This document shows, piece after piece, positions 27,187 through 36,013 of a stretch of 64,000 bases of DNA. Source of the stretch: Pseudomonas sp. P5_109 (lineage in GTDB: Bacteria; Pseudomonadota; Gammaproteobacteria; Pseudomonadales; Pseudomonadaceae); assembly GCF_034009455.1 (NCBI RefSeq), contig NZ_CP125380.1, positions 2,211,001 to 2,275,000 on the forward strand, read 5' to 3'. The notes beneath the pieces were generated by a model. The model saw only the letters and a list, made by a program, of their open reading frames with translations. It made no database searches and was not told the DNA's origin. The stretch's first letter is position 1; the number at the start of each line of letters is the position of its first letter. Both the position numbers and the translations under genes were made by a program.

Positions 27187-27636
27187 ATGGGCTGGGATCG
27201 GGAAACGCCATTTATCATTGATCTGCAAGTGGACGCCGAGGACATTGACGGGCTGGGGCACGCGAACAATGCGGTCTACGTGACCTGGCTCGAACGCTGT
27301 GCCTGGCGCCACTCACAACGCCTTGGCCTGGACCTGGTCGAATATCGGCGGCTGGACCGGGCGATGGCGGTGGTGCGTCACGAGATCGATTACCTGGCGG
27401 CAGCCTATGAGGGCGATGAGTTGCAATTGGCGACCTGGATCGTCGATTGGGATCAGCGCCTGAGAATGACCCGGCACTTCCAGCTGATCCGCCCCAGCGA
27501 CAATGCAACGCTGCTGCGTGCGCAAACCACGTTCGTCTGCATCGAGCTGTCCAGCGGCAAGCCCAAGCGTATGCCGACGGAGTTCATCGAGGGCTATGGC
27601 CCGGCGATCCGGGCGCAGGAGTTGGTACAACCCTGA
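27187..27636 (+). CDS. hotdog-fold acyl-CoA thioesterase (4HBT/YbgC-like)
   Basis: The 149-residue protein has the signature of the 4-hydroxybenzoyl-CoA thioesterase group: VDAEDIDGLGHANNAVYVTWLERC, where the Asp/His/Asn set holds the catalytic residue, and a following long helix. The C-terminal strands include HFQLIRPSDNATLLRAQTTFVCI. Such proteins hydrolyse acyl-CoA thioesters as dimers or tetramers. It is the third gene of the TetR-led unit, 48 bases after the hydrolase. Chain-length preference cannot be read. Confidence 0.87.
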   Translation: MGWDRETPFIIDLQVDAEDIDGLGHANNAVYVTWLERCAWRHSQRLGLDLVEYRRLDRAMAVVRHEIDYLAAAYEGDELQLATWIVDWDQRLRMTRHFQLIRPSDNATLLRAQTTFVCIELSSGKPKRMPTEFIEGYGPAIRAQELVQP

Positions 27637-27641
27637 GCTCA

Positions 27642-27730
27642 TGTGGGAGCGGGCTTGCTCGCGAAAGCGGTCTGTCATCAACGGTGATGTTGGCTGATCC
27701 ACCGCCTTCGCGAGCAAGCCCGCTCCCACA
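27642..27730. repeat. REPIN (GTGGGAGCGGGC type)
   Basis: Inverted arms TGTGGGAGCGGGCTTGCTCG and GAGCAAGCCCGCTCCCACA surround a core of about 35 bases between the thioesterase gene and dusC. Confidence 0.9.
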
Positions 27731-27805
27731 ATGGATCTGCGATGTTCTGCAGATTTTCTCTGAACCCAGTAAACTGCCGCACGTTTTTCCTCGAGTGTGT
27801 TTTTC

Positions 27806-28765
27806 ATGCAAATTGCTTTGGCGCCCATGGAGGGGTTGGTCGACGACATCCTGCGCGATGTGTTGACCCGCGTGGGTGGTATTGACTGGTGCGTGACCGA
27901 GTTCATTCGGGTCAACGACCAGTTGCTGACACCTGCCTATTTCCACAAGTTCGGCCCGGAGTTGCTCAACGGTGCCCGGACGGCCTCCGGTGTGCCGCTG
28001 CGTGTGCAACTGCTCGGTTCCGATCCGGTGTGCCTGGCGGAAAATGCCGCGCTGGCTTGCGAGCTGGGTTCCGAAGTGATCGACCTGAACTTCGGCTGCC
28101 CGGCCAAGACCGTCAACAAATCCCGGGGTGGCGCGGTATTGCTCAAGGAACCCGAGCTGCTCAACCAGATCGTCGAGCACGTCCGTCGTGCCGTCCCCGC
28201 GCACATTCCGGTCACCGCCAAGATGCGCCTGGGCTTCGACAGCCCGGATGGTTCGCTGGTGTGTGCCACGGCCCTGGCCGAAGGCGGTGCGGAACATATC
28301 GTGGTCCATGCTCGGACCAAAGTGGACGGCTACAAGCCGCCGGCGCACTGGGAGTGGATTCCGCGGGTGCAGGACGTGGTCAAGGTGCCGGTGTTCGCCA
28401 ATGGTGATATCTGGAGCGTCGAAGACTGGCGTCGTTGCCGCGAGATCAGCGGCGTGGAAGACATCATGCTCGGTCGTGGCCTGGTTTCACGCCCCGATCT
28501 GGCCAGGCAGATCGCCGCTGCCCGGGCCGGTGAAGAGGTCGTGGAGATGACCTGGAACGAGCTGCTGCCACTGATCCAGGACTTCTGGTTGCAGGCCAAG
28601 GCGCAAATGACGCCACGCCAGTCACCGGGTCGCCTGAAGCAATGGCTGGCAATGCTGACCCGCAATTATCCCGAGGCGGTAGAGCTCTTTACCGTCCTGC
28701 GGCGTGAGACCGAACTGGATAACGTCTCGCGCTTGCTGGGGCTGCCGGTGGCGGAAGCGGCCTGA
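27806..28765 (+). CDS. dusC: tRNA-dihydrouridine synthase (DusC type)
   Basis: The 319-residue protein starts [20 protein letters not shown], typical of the FMN-dependent Dus TIM barrel. It has the catalytic-Cys motif [31 protein letters not shown], the HARTK phosphate-binding region and [12 protein letters not shown]. The [13 protein letters not shown] segment and length fit the DusC branch, which reduces U16 in the tRNA D-loop with NADPH. The ATG at 27806 is preferred over a GTG nine bases upstream. Confidence 0.92.
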   Translation: MQIALAPMEGLVDDILRDVLTRVGGIDWCVTEFIRVNDQLLTPAYFHKFGPELLNGARTASGVPLRVQLLGSDPVCLAENAALACELGSEVIDLNFGCPAKTVNKSRGGAVLLKEPELLNQIVEHVRRAVPAHIPVTAKMRLGFDSPDGSLVCATALAEGGAEHIVVHARTKVDGYKPPAHWEWIPRVQDVVKVPVFANGDIWSVEDWRRCREISGVEDIMLGRGLVSRPDLARQIAAARAGEEVVEMTWNELLPLIQDFWLQAKAQMTPRQSPGRLKQWLAMLTRNYPEAVELFTVLRRETELDNVSRLLGLPVAEAA

Positions 28766-28794
28766 AGTTCCCAAAAAAAAACAGAAAATAATCT

Positions 28795-28822
28795 CTTGAA
28801 ATGCAATCAGCGGTCCCTATCT
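28795..28822 (+). promoter_or_regulatory. sigma-32 (RpoH) heat-shock promoter
   Basis: CTTGAAA is followed after 13 bases by CCCTATCT, a close match to the heat-shock sigma-32 consensus (CTTGAAA and CCCCATNT). It lies about 75 bases before the Hsp20 start codon. Confidence 0.88.
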
Positions 28823-28828
28823 AAGGGT

Positions 28829-28898
28829 TACGCGATGCCGAATTCGGGTCGCGGAGACAAAAAACCTTGCTGATTGTTTTCAGGAGATTTGAACCATG
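28829..28898 (+). promoter_or_regulatory. ROSE-type RNA thermometer in the Hsp20 leader
   Basis: The leader can form an upstream hairpin (GCGATGCCGAA with TTCGGGTCGC) and a 3' hairpin. In the 3' hairpin CTTGCTG (28866-28872) pairs with the Shine-Dalgarno region CAGGAG (28881-28886), leaving one bulged G. That bulged-G UUGCU motif opposite the ribosome site is the hallmark of ROSE elements, which melt at high temperature and release translation of ibp-type mRNAs. Confidence 0.85.
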
Positions 28899-29342
28899 AG
28901 TACTGCTTTTTCCCTGGCCCCACTGTTCCGTTCCTCGGTAGGTTTCGACCGTTTCAACGACCTGTTCGAAACCGCCCTGCGCAATGAACCAGGCAGCACC
29001 TACCCACCCTACAACGTGGAAAAACACGGTGACGATCAATACCGCATCGTCGTAGCCGCCGCCGGTTTCCAGGAAGATGACCTGGAACTGCAAGTCGAGA
29101 AGGGTGTGCTGACCATCAGTGGTGGCAAACGTGACGCCAACGAGGGCGTGACCTTCCTGCACCAGGGCATTGCCCAGCGTGCGTTCAAGTTGTCCTTCCG
29201 TCTGGCGGACCACATCGAGATCAAGGCTGCTGACCTGCGCAACGGTCTGTTGAGCATCGACCTGCTGCGGGTGATTCCGGAAGAGGCGAAAGCCAAGCGC
29301 ATCCCGATCAACGGGGCGCAAAAACCGGCTCTGCAACATTGA
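28896..29342 (+). CDS. ibpA: Hsp20-family small heat-shock protein (IbpA-like)
   Basis: The 148-residue protein begins MSTAFSLAPLFRSSVGFDRF, as in proteobacterial IbpA/B. It has the alpha-crystallin domain (about 35-130): YPPYNVEKHGDDQYRIVVAAAGF, the strand LTISGGKRD, and the conserved ADHIEIKAADLRNGLLSIDL. It holds unfolding proteins in oligomers until DnaK/ClpB can refold them. Regulation is visible twice: a sigma-32 promoter and a ROSE thermometer. The C-terminal KRIPIN has the I-x-I oligomerisation motif. Confidence 0.95.
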   Translation: MSTAFSLAPLFRSSVGFDRFNDLFETALRNEPGSTYPPYNVEKHGDDQYRIVVAAAGFQEDDLELQVEKGVLTISGGKRDANEGVTFLHQGIAQRAFKLSFRLADHIEIKAADLRNGLLSIDLLRVIPEEAKAKRIPINGAQKPALQH

Positions 29343-29353
29343 GTCGGAGCAAG

Positions 29354-29382
29354 AAAAAAGGGCGCTAATGGCGCCCTTTTTT
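29354..29382. terminator. bidirectional terminator after ibpA
   Basis: AAAAAAGGGCGC and GCGCCCTTTTTT form a perfect stem around loop TAAT, between the convergent ibpA and GGDEF-EAL genes. Confidence 0.93.
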
Positions 29383-29396
29383 GTGCCTCTAAAGCG

Positions 29397-32300
29397 CTAC
29401 TTCAGCAGTTTTTGAAACTCCTCCACCGGCAATGGCCGGCTATGTAAATACCCCTGGTAGAAGTGACAGTCCAACCCCTGCAAGAACTCCAGCTGCTCCG
29501 CTGTTTCCACCCCTTCGGCAATCACTTTCAAATCCAGGCTGTGGGCCATGGCGACGATGGCGCGGATGATCTCGGCGTCGTTCGGGTCGCTGGTGGCGTC
29601 GCGGATGAACGACTGGTCGATTTTCAGGGTGTCGACCGGCAGGCGCTTGAGGTAGGTCAGCGAGGAATAGCCGGTGCCGAAGTCGTCCATGGCGAAGCTC
29701 ACGCCGAGTTTTTTCAGGCGGCGCATTTTGCTGATGGTGTCTTCCAGGTTCTGGATCACGATGCCTTCGGTGATTTCCAGTTTCAGCAAAGTACAGGGCA
29801 GTCCGTAGGTGGCGAGGCTGTTTTCGACCCGTTCGACGAAATCGTTCTGGCGGAACTGGCGCGGGCTGATGTTCACGCACAGGCTGAATTTGTACGGATT
29901 CACCAGGCCGTCGTCGATCAGTTGTTTGAAGGCCTGGCAGGCTTCGTCGAGGATCCAGGTGCCCACCTCCAGAATCAGTCCGCTGTCTTCCAGTACCTTG
30001 ATGAACTCGGTGGGTGATTGCGCGCCGAGGTCTGGGTGATTCCAGCGCACCAGGGCCTCGGCGCCGACGATGCGATCGCCCCGGGCGTCGACCTGGGGTT
30101 GGTAATGCACGCGAAACTCGCCCCGGGAAAGGGCCAGGCGCAGATCGGTCTCCATGCGCAGGCGTTCGCTCGCGGCCTTCTGCATGGTGTTGTGGTACAT
30201 CTGCGCGGTATTGCGGCCCGAGTCCTTGGCGCGATAGAGCGCAATGTCGGCGCGCTTGAGCAGGTCGGTCGGGGTCGAGCCGTGATCGGGAATCAGTGCA
30301 ATGCCGATGCTGGGCGTCACTTGCAGGCGCTGGCCGTCGAGGAACATCGGTTCGGACAGCAGTTCGCGGATGGTGTCGGCCACTTCGCGAACCTGATCGC
30401 TGACCTCGCTGCGCGTGCCTTCGAGGCCGCTGAGCAGCACCACGAATTCGTCACCGCCCAGGCGCGCAACGGTGTCCTCCATGCGCACGCTGGCCTCCAG
30501 GCGCGCGGTGATGATTTTCAGCACCGTATCGCCCACCGGGTGCCCGAGGGAGTCGTTGATGTGCTTGAAATGGTCGAGGTCGAGAAACATCAGCGCGCCG
30601 CGCAGGTTATGCCGCTTGAGCAGGGCGATCTGCTGGCTCAGGCGATCCATCAGCAGGGCGCGGTTGGGCAGGTTGGTCAGGGGGTCGTGGTAGGCCAGGT
30701 GGCGAATCTGCGCTTCGGCGTTTTTCAGCAGGCTGACGTCTCGTGCGGTCAGCAGCAGGCAGGCTGTTTCGTTGAGGGTGATCGGCTCCACCGACACTTC
30801 GACGGTGAGCAGTTCGCCGCGCTTGTTGCGCCCGAGCATTTCCTGGTGATGAACCCGCCCCTTGATCTGCAATTCCGCCAGCAGCGCCGAGCGTTGTTTT
30901 TCTTCGGCCCAGATCCCGACCTGGTACACCGTACGGCCCACCACTTCTTCGGCGCGGTAACCGGTCAGGCGGCAGAAACCGTCGTTGACCTCCAGGTAGC
31001 GTCCGGTGTCGCGCTCGGTGATGGTGATGGCGTCGGGGCTGGAGTGGAAGGCCTTGGCGAATTTCTCTTCACTGGCCTTGAGCGCCGCTTCCGAGCGCTG
31101 TTGCTGGGTGATATCGCGCAGCGTGGTGACGATACAGGGCTGGTCGCCGACGCTGATCTGGCGGCTGGAAATTACGCAGGTCAGGACCTGTCCGTCCTTG
31201 TGCTGGACGAGAATGGCCACGTTGTTCAGGCCTTGTTCGCGGATCACTTGTTCGATCCGTCGCAGGCTTTTCGCCGAAGCGTCCCACAGGCCTATTTCAT
31301 CGGCGCTGCGGCCGATCACATCGGCGGTGCTCCAGCCGAAGGTCTGGGAGAAGCTGGAGTTGATTTCAATGAACTGGCCGGAGTCCTGGTGGGTGACGCA
31401 GATCGGATCGGGGCTGACCTGGAACAGCGTGGCGAATTTTTCTTCGGAGGCCACCAGCCGTTGTTCGCGCTCCACCTGGTCGGTGATGTCGAGCAATGTG
31501 CCGGCCATGCGCACCGGCACGCCGTTGTCATCGCGGTAGAGGCGGGCGCGGCTTTCCAGGTAGCGCGAGCTGCCGTCGGCCAATTGCACGCGGTAGGTCA
31601 ATTGGTAGTTGCCGGCCGGGCCTTCACGCAGGCTGCGGTAGGCATCGCGCATGGTGTCGCGTTCTTCGTCGGGCACGCCTTCGAAGAATTCGTCGAAGGA
31701 CTCGTGGAAGGGTTTGGCGTCCAGGCCATGCAATTGGGCGGCCCGTGCCGATCCGTAGAGCATGCCGCTGGGAATGTGCCAGTCCCAGGTACCCAGTTGC
31801 GCCGAGTCCAGGGCCAGGTCGAGGCGTTCCTGGCTGTCCTTGAGTGCGTGCTCGGCGACTTTGCGTTCGGTGGTGTCGAGGAAGGTGCTCAGTAGATAGG
31901 GCTGGCCTTCGAGCTCGACCTTTTGCGCACTGAGGATGCCATCGTGGATCTGGCCATTGCTGGCGCGAAACTGCACTTCCATGCTGACCAGGTCGCCTTT
32001 GGCTTTGGTCGCCTTGACCAGGTCGGCCCGTTGCTCGGGGTGCACCCACAGCCCCAGTTCCAGGGTGGTGCGGCCAATCGCATTTTGCACCGGCCAACCG
32101 AACAGGCTTTCGAAATACTGGTTGGCTTCGGTGATCAGGCCATCTTCCTGACGGGTCAGCAGGACCATGTTCGGGCACAGGTGAAACAGGGTGGCAAAGC
32201 GTTTTTCCGAGCTGCTCAGCGCCTGTTCACGCTGGCGCTGGTGAGTGATCTCGCGGATCACACCGATCATCCGTGGCCTGCCGTGCTTGTCCGGCAACAG

Positions 32301-32675
32301 GCTGCCGCTGATCTCCAGCCAGTGCAGGCTGCCATCGGGCCAGCGGATGCGGTGGTGCATCGCTTGCTCCAGCGGCGCGCCAGCGATGACCGCATGGAAC
32401 GCGCGAACGGTTTTCGCGCGATCTTCCGGGGGCAGCAGGTCGAGGTACTCCAGATCCGCTGGCAATGGTTTGCGGGGGTCGAAGCCGAACAGCGCCTGCG
32501 TACCCCGGGACCAGCTGATCTGCCCGCGCTCGATGTCCCAATACCAGGCGCCCAGGCGCGCGCCGTTGAGCGCGGCCAACAATTGCGAGGCACTCTCCCA
32601 GCTCTGTTCGGAGTTTTTCGGGTCAAGTGCCTGTATGCGCGGCATTGGCGGAATACGGTCAACAGATTTGGGCAT
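29397..32675 (-). CDS. multi-PAS GGDEF-EAL cyclic di-GMP signalling protein
   Basis: From the ATG at 32675 the product is 1,092 residues with no membrane segment. Five PAS-like sensor domains are visible: about 32-150, 156-275, 282-405, 411-530 and 534-655 (repeated FATLFQVSPDPICVTHQ-type starts). They are followed by a GGDEF domain with intact RLGGDEFVVLLSG near residue 740 and an EAL domain with EALVRWNHPDLG near 875. The EAL part keeps DDFGTGYSSLTYLKRLP and KIDQSFI, so both cyclase and phosphodiesterase sites look intact. It should tune cyclic di-GMP in response to cytoplasmic cues. Net activity cannot be predicted. Confidence 0.92.
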   Translation of the reverse strand: MPKSVDRIPPMPRIQALDPKNSEQSWESASQLLAALNGARLGAWYWDIERGQISWSRGTQALFGFDPRKPLPADLEYLDLLPPEDRAKTVRAFHAVIAGAPLEQAMHHRIRWPDGSLHWLEISGSLLPDKHGRPRMIGVIREITHQRQREQALSSSEKRFATLFHLCPNMVLLTRQEDGLITEANQYFESLFGWPVQNAIGRTTLELGLWVHPEQRADLVKATKAKGDLVSMEVQFRASNGQIHDGILSAQKVELEGQPYLLSTFLDTTERKVAEHALKDSQERLDLALDSAQLGTWDWHIPSGMLYGSARAAQLHGLDAKPFHESFDEFFEGVPDEERDTMRDAYRSLREGPAGNYQLTYRVQLADGSSRYLESRARLYRDDNGVPVRMAGTLLDITDQVEREQRLVASEEKFATLFQVSPDPICVTHQDSGQFIEINSSFSQTFGWSTADVIGRSADEIGLWDASAKSLRRIEQVIREQGLNNVAILVQHKDGQVLTCVISSRQISVGDQPCIVTTLRDITQQQRSEAALKASEEKFAKAFHSSPDAITITERDTGRYLEVNDGFCRLTGYRAEEVVGRTVYQVGIWAEEKQRSALLAELQIKGRVHHQEMLGRNKRGELLTVEVSVEPITLNETACLLLTARDVSLLKNAEAQIRHLAYHDPLTNLPNRALLMDRLSQQIALLKRHNLRGALMFLDLDHFKHINDSLGHPVGDTVLKIITARLEASVRMEDTVARLGGDEFVVLLSGLEGTRSEVSDQVREVADTIRELLSEPMFLDGQRLQVTPSIGIALIPDHGSTPTDLLKRADIALYRAKDSGRNTAQMYHNTMQKAASERLRMETDLRLALSRGEFRVHYQPQVDARGDRIVGAEALVRWNHPDLGAQSPTEFIKVLEDSGLILEVGTWILDEACQAFKQLIDDGLVNPYKFSLCVNISPRQFRQNDFVERVENSLATYGLPCTLLKLEITEGIVIQNLEDTISKMRRLKKLGVSFAMDDFGTGYSSLTYLKRLPVDTLKIDQSFIRDATSDPNDAEIIRAIVAMAHSLDLKVIAEGVETAEQLEFLQGLDCHFYQGYLHSRPLPVEEFQKLLK

Positions 32676-32740
32676 TGGCAAGCCTTAGGCTGAATGGGCG
32701 TTTTGTACAGGGTTTCGCGGCTCTATAGGAGTAGCACAAG

Positions 32741-33631
32741 TTAGCCTTGAGTCCCTGGCGGATCGAGTTGAGCGTCCAGCAGGGCCATGAAAGCCCGGGC
32801 AGCATTCGACAGCGTCCTTTCCGTGTGCAGGATATAGCCTAGCTGGCGAGTGAGCTGTATGCCTGGCAAAGGTATGCGCGCCACCTGATCGTCGAGCATG
32901 GTGCGCGGCAAAACACTCCAGGCCAGGCCGATCGAGACCATCATCTTGATGGTTTCCAGGTAGTTGGTGCTCATGGCGATGTTTGGCGTCAGGCCCTGGG
33001 CTTCAAACAGGCGCTGCACAATATGGTGGGTAAAGGTATTGCCGCCGGGGAAGACCGCCGGGTGTCGGGCGATGTCCGCCAGGCTGACCTTGCCATTGTT
33101 GAGCAGTGAGTGCTCCGGGGCGACCACGAAATCCAGCGGGTCGTCCCACACCGGGGTGGCCTTGACCAGTGCATGGGGTTCCGGTGCCAGGGTGATGACC
33201 GCCAGTTCGGCGCGGCCATGGAGTATTTCCTCGTAGGCGACTTCCGAATCGAGAAACTGGATATCCAGCGCCACCTCGGGATAGCGGCGGGTGAACTCCC
33301 TTAATAAAGGAGGCAAGCGGTGCAGGCCGATGTGGTGACTGGTGGCCAGGGTCAGACGACCGGTCACCTCGCCGGTGAGGTTGGTCAGGGCGCGGCGCGT
33401 ATCATCGAGGACATTCAGAATCTGGTAGGCCCGCGGCAGCAGGGCGCGCCCGGCCTCCGTCAAGCCCACTTCACGACCCAGGCGATCGAACAGTCGCACC
33501 TTCAATTGCTGCTCCAGCCCGGCGATGCGTTTGCTGATGGCGGGCTGGGTCAGGTGCAGCCGTTCGCCAGCGCCGGAGAAGCTCCCGGTCTCGGCGATGG
33601 CAATAAAAGCATTGAGGTTGGCCAGGTCCAT
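32741..33631 (-). CDS. LysR-family transcriptional regulator divergent from leuC
   Basis: The ATG at 33631 gives 296 residues starting MDLANLNAFIAIAETGSFSG. The helix-turn-helix follows (AGERLHLTQPAISKRIAGLEQQLKVRLFDR), then the LysR substrate domain (GRLTLATSHHIGLHRLPPLL). It is divergent from leuC with 147 bases between, the classic position for a regulator of the neighbouring gene. It may therefore control leuCD and itself, possibly with a leucine-pathway intermediate as ligand. That target is inferred from position only. Confidence 0.88.
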   Translation of the reverse strand: MDLANLNAFIAIAETGSFSGAGERLHLTQPAISKRIAGLEQQLKVRLFDRLGREVGLTEAGRALLPRAYQILNVLDDTRRALTNLTGEVTGRLTLATSHHIGLHRLPPLLREFTRRYPEVALDIQFLDSEVAYEEILHGRAELAVITLAPEPHALVKATPVWDDPLDFVVAPEHSLLNNGKVSLADIARHPAVFPGGNTFTHHIVQRLFEAQGLTPNIAMSTNYLETIKMMVSIGLAWSVLPRTMLDDQVARIPLPGIQLTRQLGYILHTERTLSNAARAFMALLDAQLDPPGTQG

Positions 33632-33664
33632 GGTCGTATTCCAGTTGGTTATCCAAAGCATAAA

Positions 33665-33685
33665 AAATATGAATTTGAGTTATTT
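33665..33685. promoter_or_regulatory. candidate LysR-type binding site between LysR gene and leuC
   Basis: AAATA and TATTT form a 5-bp inverted repeat with an 11-base spacer, the spacing of the T-N11-A LysR box. It lies in the divergent promoter region. Confidence 0.4.
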
Positions 33686-33778
33686 AATGTAACCCCATAG
33701 GATCAGCCTCACAAGCCAAAGGGTTATTGAATACTTCAAGACCCGGGGCATAGAAACAAGCTGATGAGGAACCGTCTG

Positions 33779-35209
33779 ATGGCCGGCAAAACGCTCTACG
33801 ACAAGCTCTGGGATTCGCATTTGGTCAAGCAGCGCGACGATGGCTCTGCGCTGATCTACATCGATCGTCACATCATCCACGAAGTGACCTCGCCGCAAGC
33901 CTTCGAAGGCCTGCGCCTGGCCGGGCGCAAGCCATGGCGTATCGATGCCAACATCGCGACCCCGGACCACAACGTACCGACCACGCCGGAGCGCAAGGGT
34001 GGCATCGATGCCATCGTCGACCAGGTCTCGCGCCTGCAAGTTCAGACCCTCGATGACAACTGCGATGAATACGGCATCGTCGAATTCAAGATGAACGACA
34101 TCCGCCAGGGCATCGTCCACGTCATCGGCCCGGAGCAGGGCGCCACCTTGCCGGGCATGACCGTGGTCTGCGGCGACTCCCACACCTCGACCCACGGCGC
34201 ATTCGGCGCATTGGCTCACGGTATCGGCACTTCCGAGGTCGAGCACGTGCTCGCCACCCAGTGCCTGGTCGCCAAGAAAATGAAAAACATGCGGGTAGCG
34301 GTCGAAGGCCAATTGCCTTTCGGTGTGACCGCCAAGGACATCGTGCTCGCCGTGATCGGCAAGATCGGCACCGCCGGCGGTAACGGCCACGCCATCGAAT
34401 TCGCCGGCAGCGCGATTCGCGAGCTGTCCGTGGAAGGCCGCATGACCATCTGCAACATGTCCATCGAAGCCGGCGCTCGGGTAGGCTTGGTGGCTGCGGA
34501 CGAAAAAACCGTGGAATACGTCAAGGGCCGTCCGTTCGCTCCGAAAGGCGCGGAATGGGACCTGGCCGTCGAGGCCTGGAAAGACCTGGTGACTGACGCT
34601 GATGCCGCGTTTGATACCGTGGTTGAGCTCGATGCCGCGCAAATCAAGCCGCAAGTCAGCTGGGGCACCTCGCCGGAAATGGTTTTGGCGGTCGATCAGA
34701 ACGTGCCGGATCCTGCGAAGGAAATGGACCTGGTCAAGCGCGACTCCATCGTCCGCGCCTTGAAATACATGGGTTTGACCGCCAACCAGGCGATCACCGA
34801 CATTCAGCTCGACCGTGTGTTCATCGGTTCCTGCACCAACTCGCGGATCGAAGACCTGCGTGCTGCTGCGGTGATCGCCAAGGGCCGCAAAGTGGCCTCG
34901 ACCATCAAGCAGGCGATCGTGGTGCCGGGCTCGGGTCTGGTGAAGGCGCAGGCCGAATCGGAAGGCCTGGACAAGATTTTCCTCGAAGCCGGTTTCGAAT
35001 GGCGTGAGCCGGGCTGCTCGATGTGCCTGGCGATGAACCCGGACCGTTTGGAAAGTGGCGAGCATTGCGCGTCGACTTCCAACCGTAACTTCGAAGGCCG
35101 TCAGGGTGCCGGTGGCCGTACTCACCTCGTCAGCCCGGCCATGGCCGCCGCCGCCGCCGTGAACGGTCGTTTCATCGACGTCCGTGAATTGATCCAGGGA
35201 GCGCAGTAA
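33779..35209 (+). CDS. leuC: 3-isopropylmalate dehydratase large subunit
   Basis: The 476-residue aconitase-family subunit starts [18 protein letters not shown]. The ATG at 33779 follows GAGGAA with good spacing, and is preferred over a start 15 bases upstream. It has DNNVPT-like [29 protein letters not shown], and the 4Fe-4S ligands in [12 protein letters not shown] and [11 protein letters not shown]. With LeuD it isomerises 2-isopropylmalate to 3-isopropylmalate in leucine synthesis. leuD starts 3 bases after its stop. Confidence 0.97.
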   Translation: MAGKTLYDKLWDSHLVKQRDDGSALIYIDRHIIHEVTSPQAFEGLRLAGRKPWRIDANIATPDHNVPTTPERKGGIDAIVDQVSRLQVQTLDDNCDEYGIVEFKMNDIRQGIVHVIGPEQGATLPGMTVVCGDSHTSTHGAFGALAHGIGTSEVEHVLATQCLVAKKMKNMRVAVEGQLPFGVTAKDIVLAVIGKIGTAGGNGHAIEFAGSAIRELSVEGRMTICNMSIEAGARVGLVAADEKTVEYVKGRPFAPKGAEWDLAVEAWKDLVTDADAAFDTVVELDAAQIKPQVSWGTSPEMVLAVDQNVPDPAKEMDLVKRDSIVRALKYMGLTANQAITDIQLDRVFIGSCTNSRIEDLRAAAVIAKGRKVASTIKQAIVVPGSGLVKAQAESEGLDKIFLEAGFEWREPGCSMCLAMNPDRLESGEHCASTSNRNFEGRQGAGGRTHLVSPAMAAAAAVNGRFIDVRELIQGAQ

Positions 35210-35211
35210 GC

Positions 35212-35856
35212 ATGAGAGCATTTACCCAACATACTGGTCTTGTCGCGCCTTTGGATCGTGCCAACGTCGACACCGACCAGATCATCCCGAAGCAGTTCTT
35301 GAAGTCGATCAAGCGCACCGGTTTCGGTCCGAACCTGTTCGATGAATGGCGTTACCTGGATGTGGGGCAGCCGTACCAGGACAACTCCAAGCGTCCGCTG
35401 AACAAGGACTTCGTCCTCAACGCCGAGCGTTACCAAGGCGCCAGCGTATTGCTGGCCCGTGAAAACTTCGGTTGTGGCTCCAGTCGCGAACACGCGCCAT
35501 GGGCGCTGGAAGAGTACGGTTTCCGCAGCATTATCGCGCCGAGCTATGCCGACATCTTCTTCAACAACAGCTTCAAGAACGGCTTGCTGCCGATCATCTT
35601 GAGCGATGCCGAAGTCGATGAGCTGTTCCAGCAGGTCGAGGCCAATCCGGGCTATCAGTTGCAGGTTGATCTGCAAGCCCAGACCGTGACCCGCCCTGAC
35701 GGCAAGGTGTTGAGCTTTGATATCGATGCCTTTCGCAAGCACTGCCTGCTCAACGGCCTGGACGATATCGGCCTGACCTTGCAGGACGGCGATGCGATTG
35801 CGACGTTTGAAGCCAAGCATCGCGCGAGCCAGCCGTGGTTGTTTCGCGACGCGTGA
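35212..35856 (+). CDS. leuD: 3-isopropylmalate dehydratase small subunit
   Basis: The 214-residue protein has the swivel-domain motifs of Leu[35 protein letters not shown] (the GSSRE substrate-binding loop) and [18 protein letters not shown]. It forms the heterodimer with LeuC. The start lies 2 bases after the leuC stop, so the two are translationally coupled. Confidence 0.97.
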   Translation: MRAFTQHTGLVAPLDRANVDTDQIIPKQFLKSIKRTGFGPNLFDEWRYLDVGQPYQDNSKRPLNKDFVLNAERYQGASVLLARENFGCGSSREHAPWALEEYGFRSIIAPSYADIFFNNSFKNGLLPIILSDAEVDELFQQVEANPGYQLQVDLQAQTVTRPDGKVLSFDIDAFRKHCLLNGLDDIGLTLQDGDAIATFEAKHRASQPWLFRDA

Positions 35857-35889
35857 TTGATCCGATATTTCGGTAGACAGGGCCGGTCT

Positions 35890-35966
35890 CTTCGCGAGCA
35901 AGCCCGCTCCCACATTGGATTTGTGGCGTATACACAACCCCTGTGGGAGCGGGCTTGCTCGCGAAG
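35890..35966. repeat. REPIN (GTGGGAGCGGGC type, inverted order)
   Basis: Arms CTTCGCGAGCAAGCCCGCTC and GAGCGGGCTTGCTCGCGAAG flank a core of about 27 bases, between leuD and the methyltransferase gene inside the leu cluster. Confidence 0.9.
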
Positions 35967-36013
35967 ACGGCAGCTCAGACGACACAAGGCTAAACCCCAA
36001 AAAGGAAGTCCCC

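Noticed and set aside
30018..31895. Long frame opposite the GGDEF-EAL gene
   Set aside because: The sense protein shows five PAS domains and intact GGDEF and EAL motifs; the opposite frame has none.
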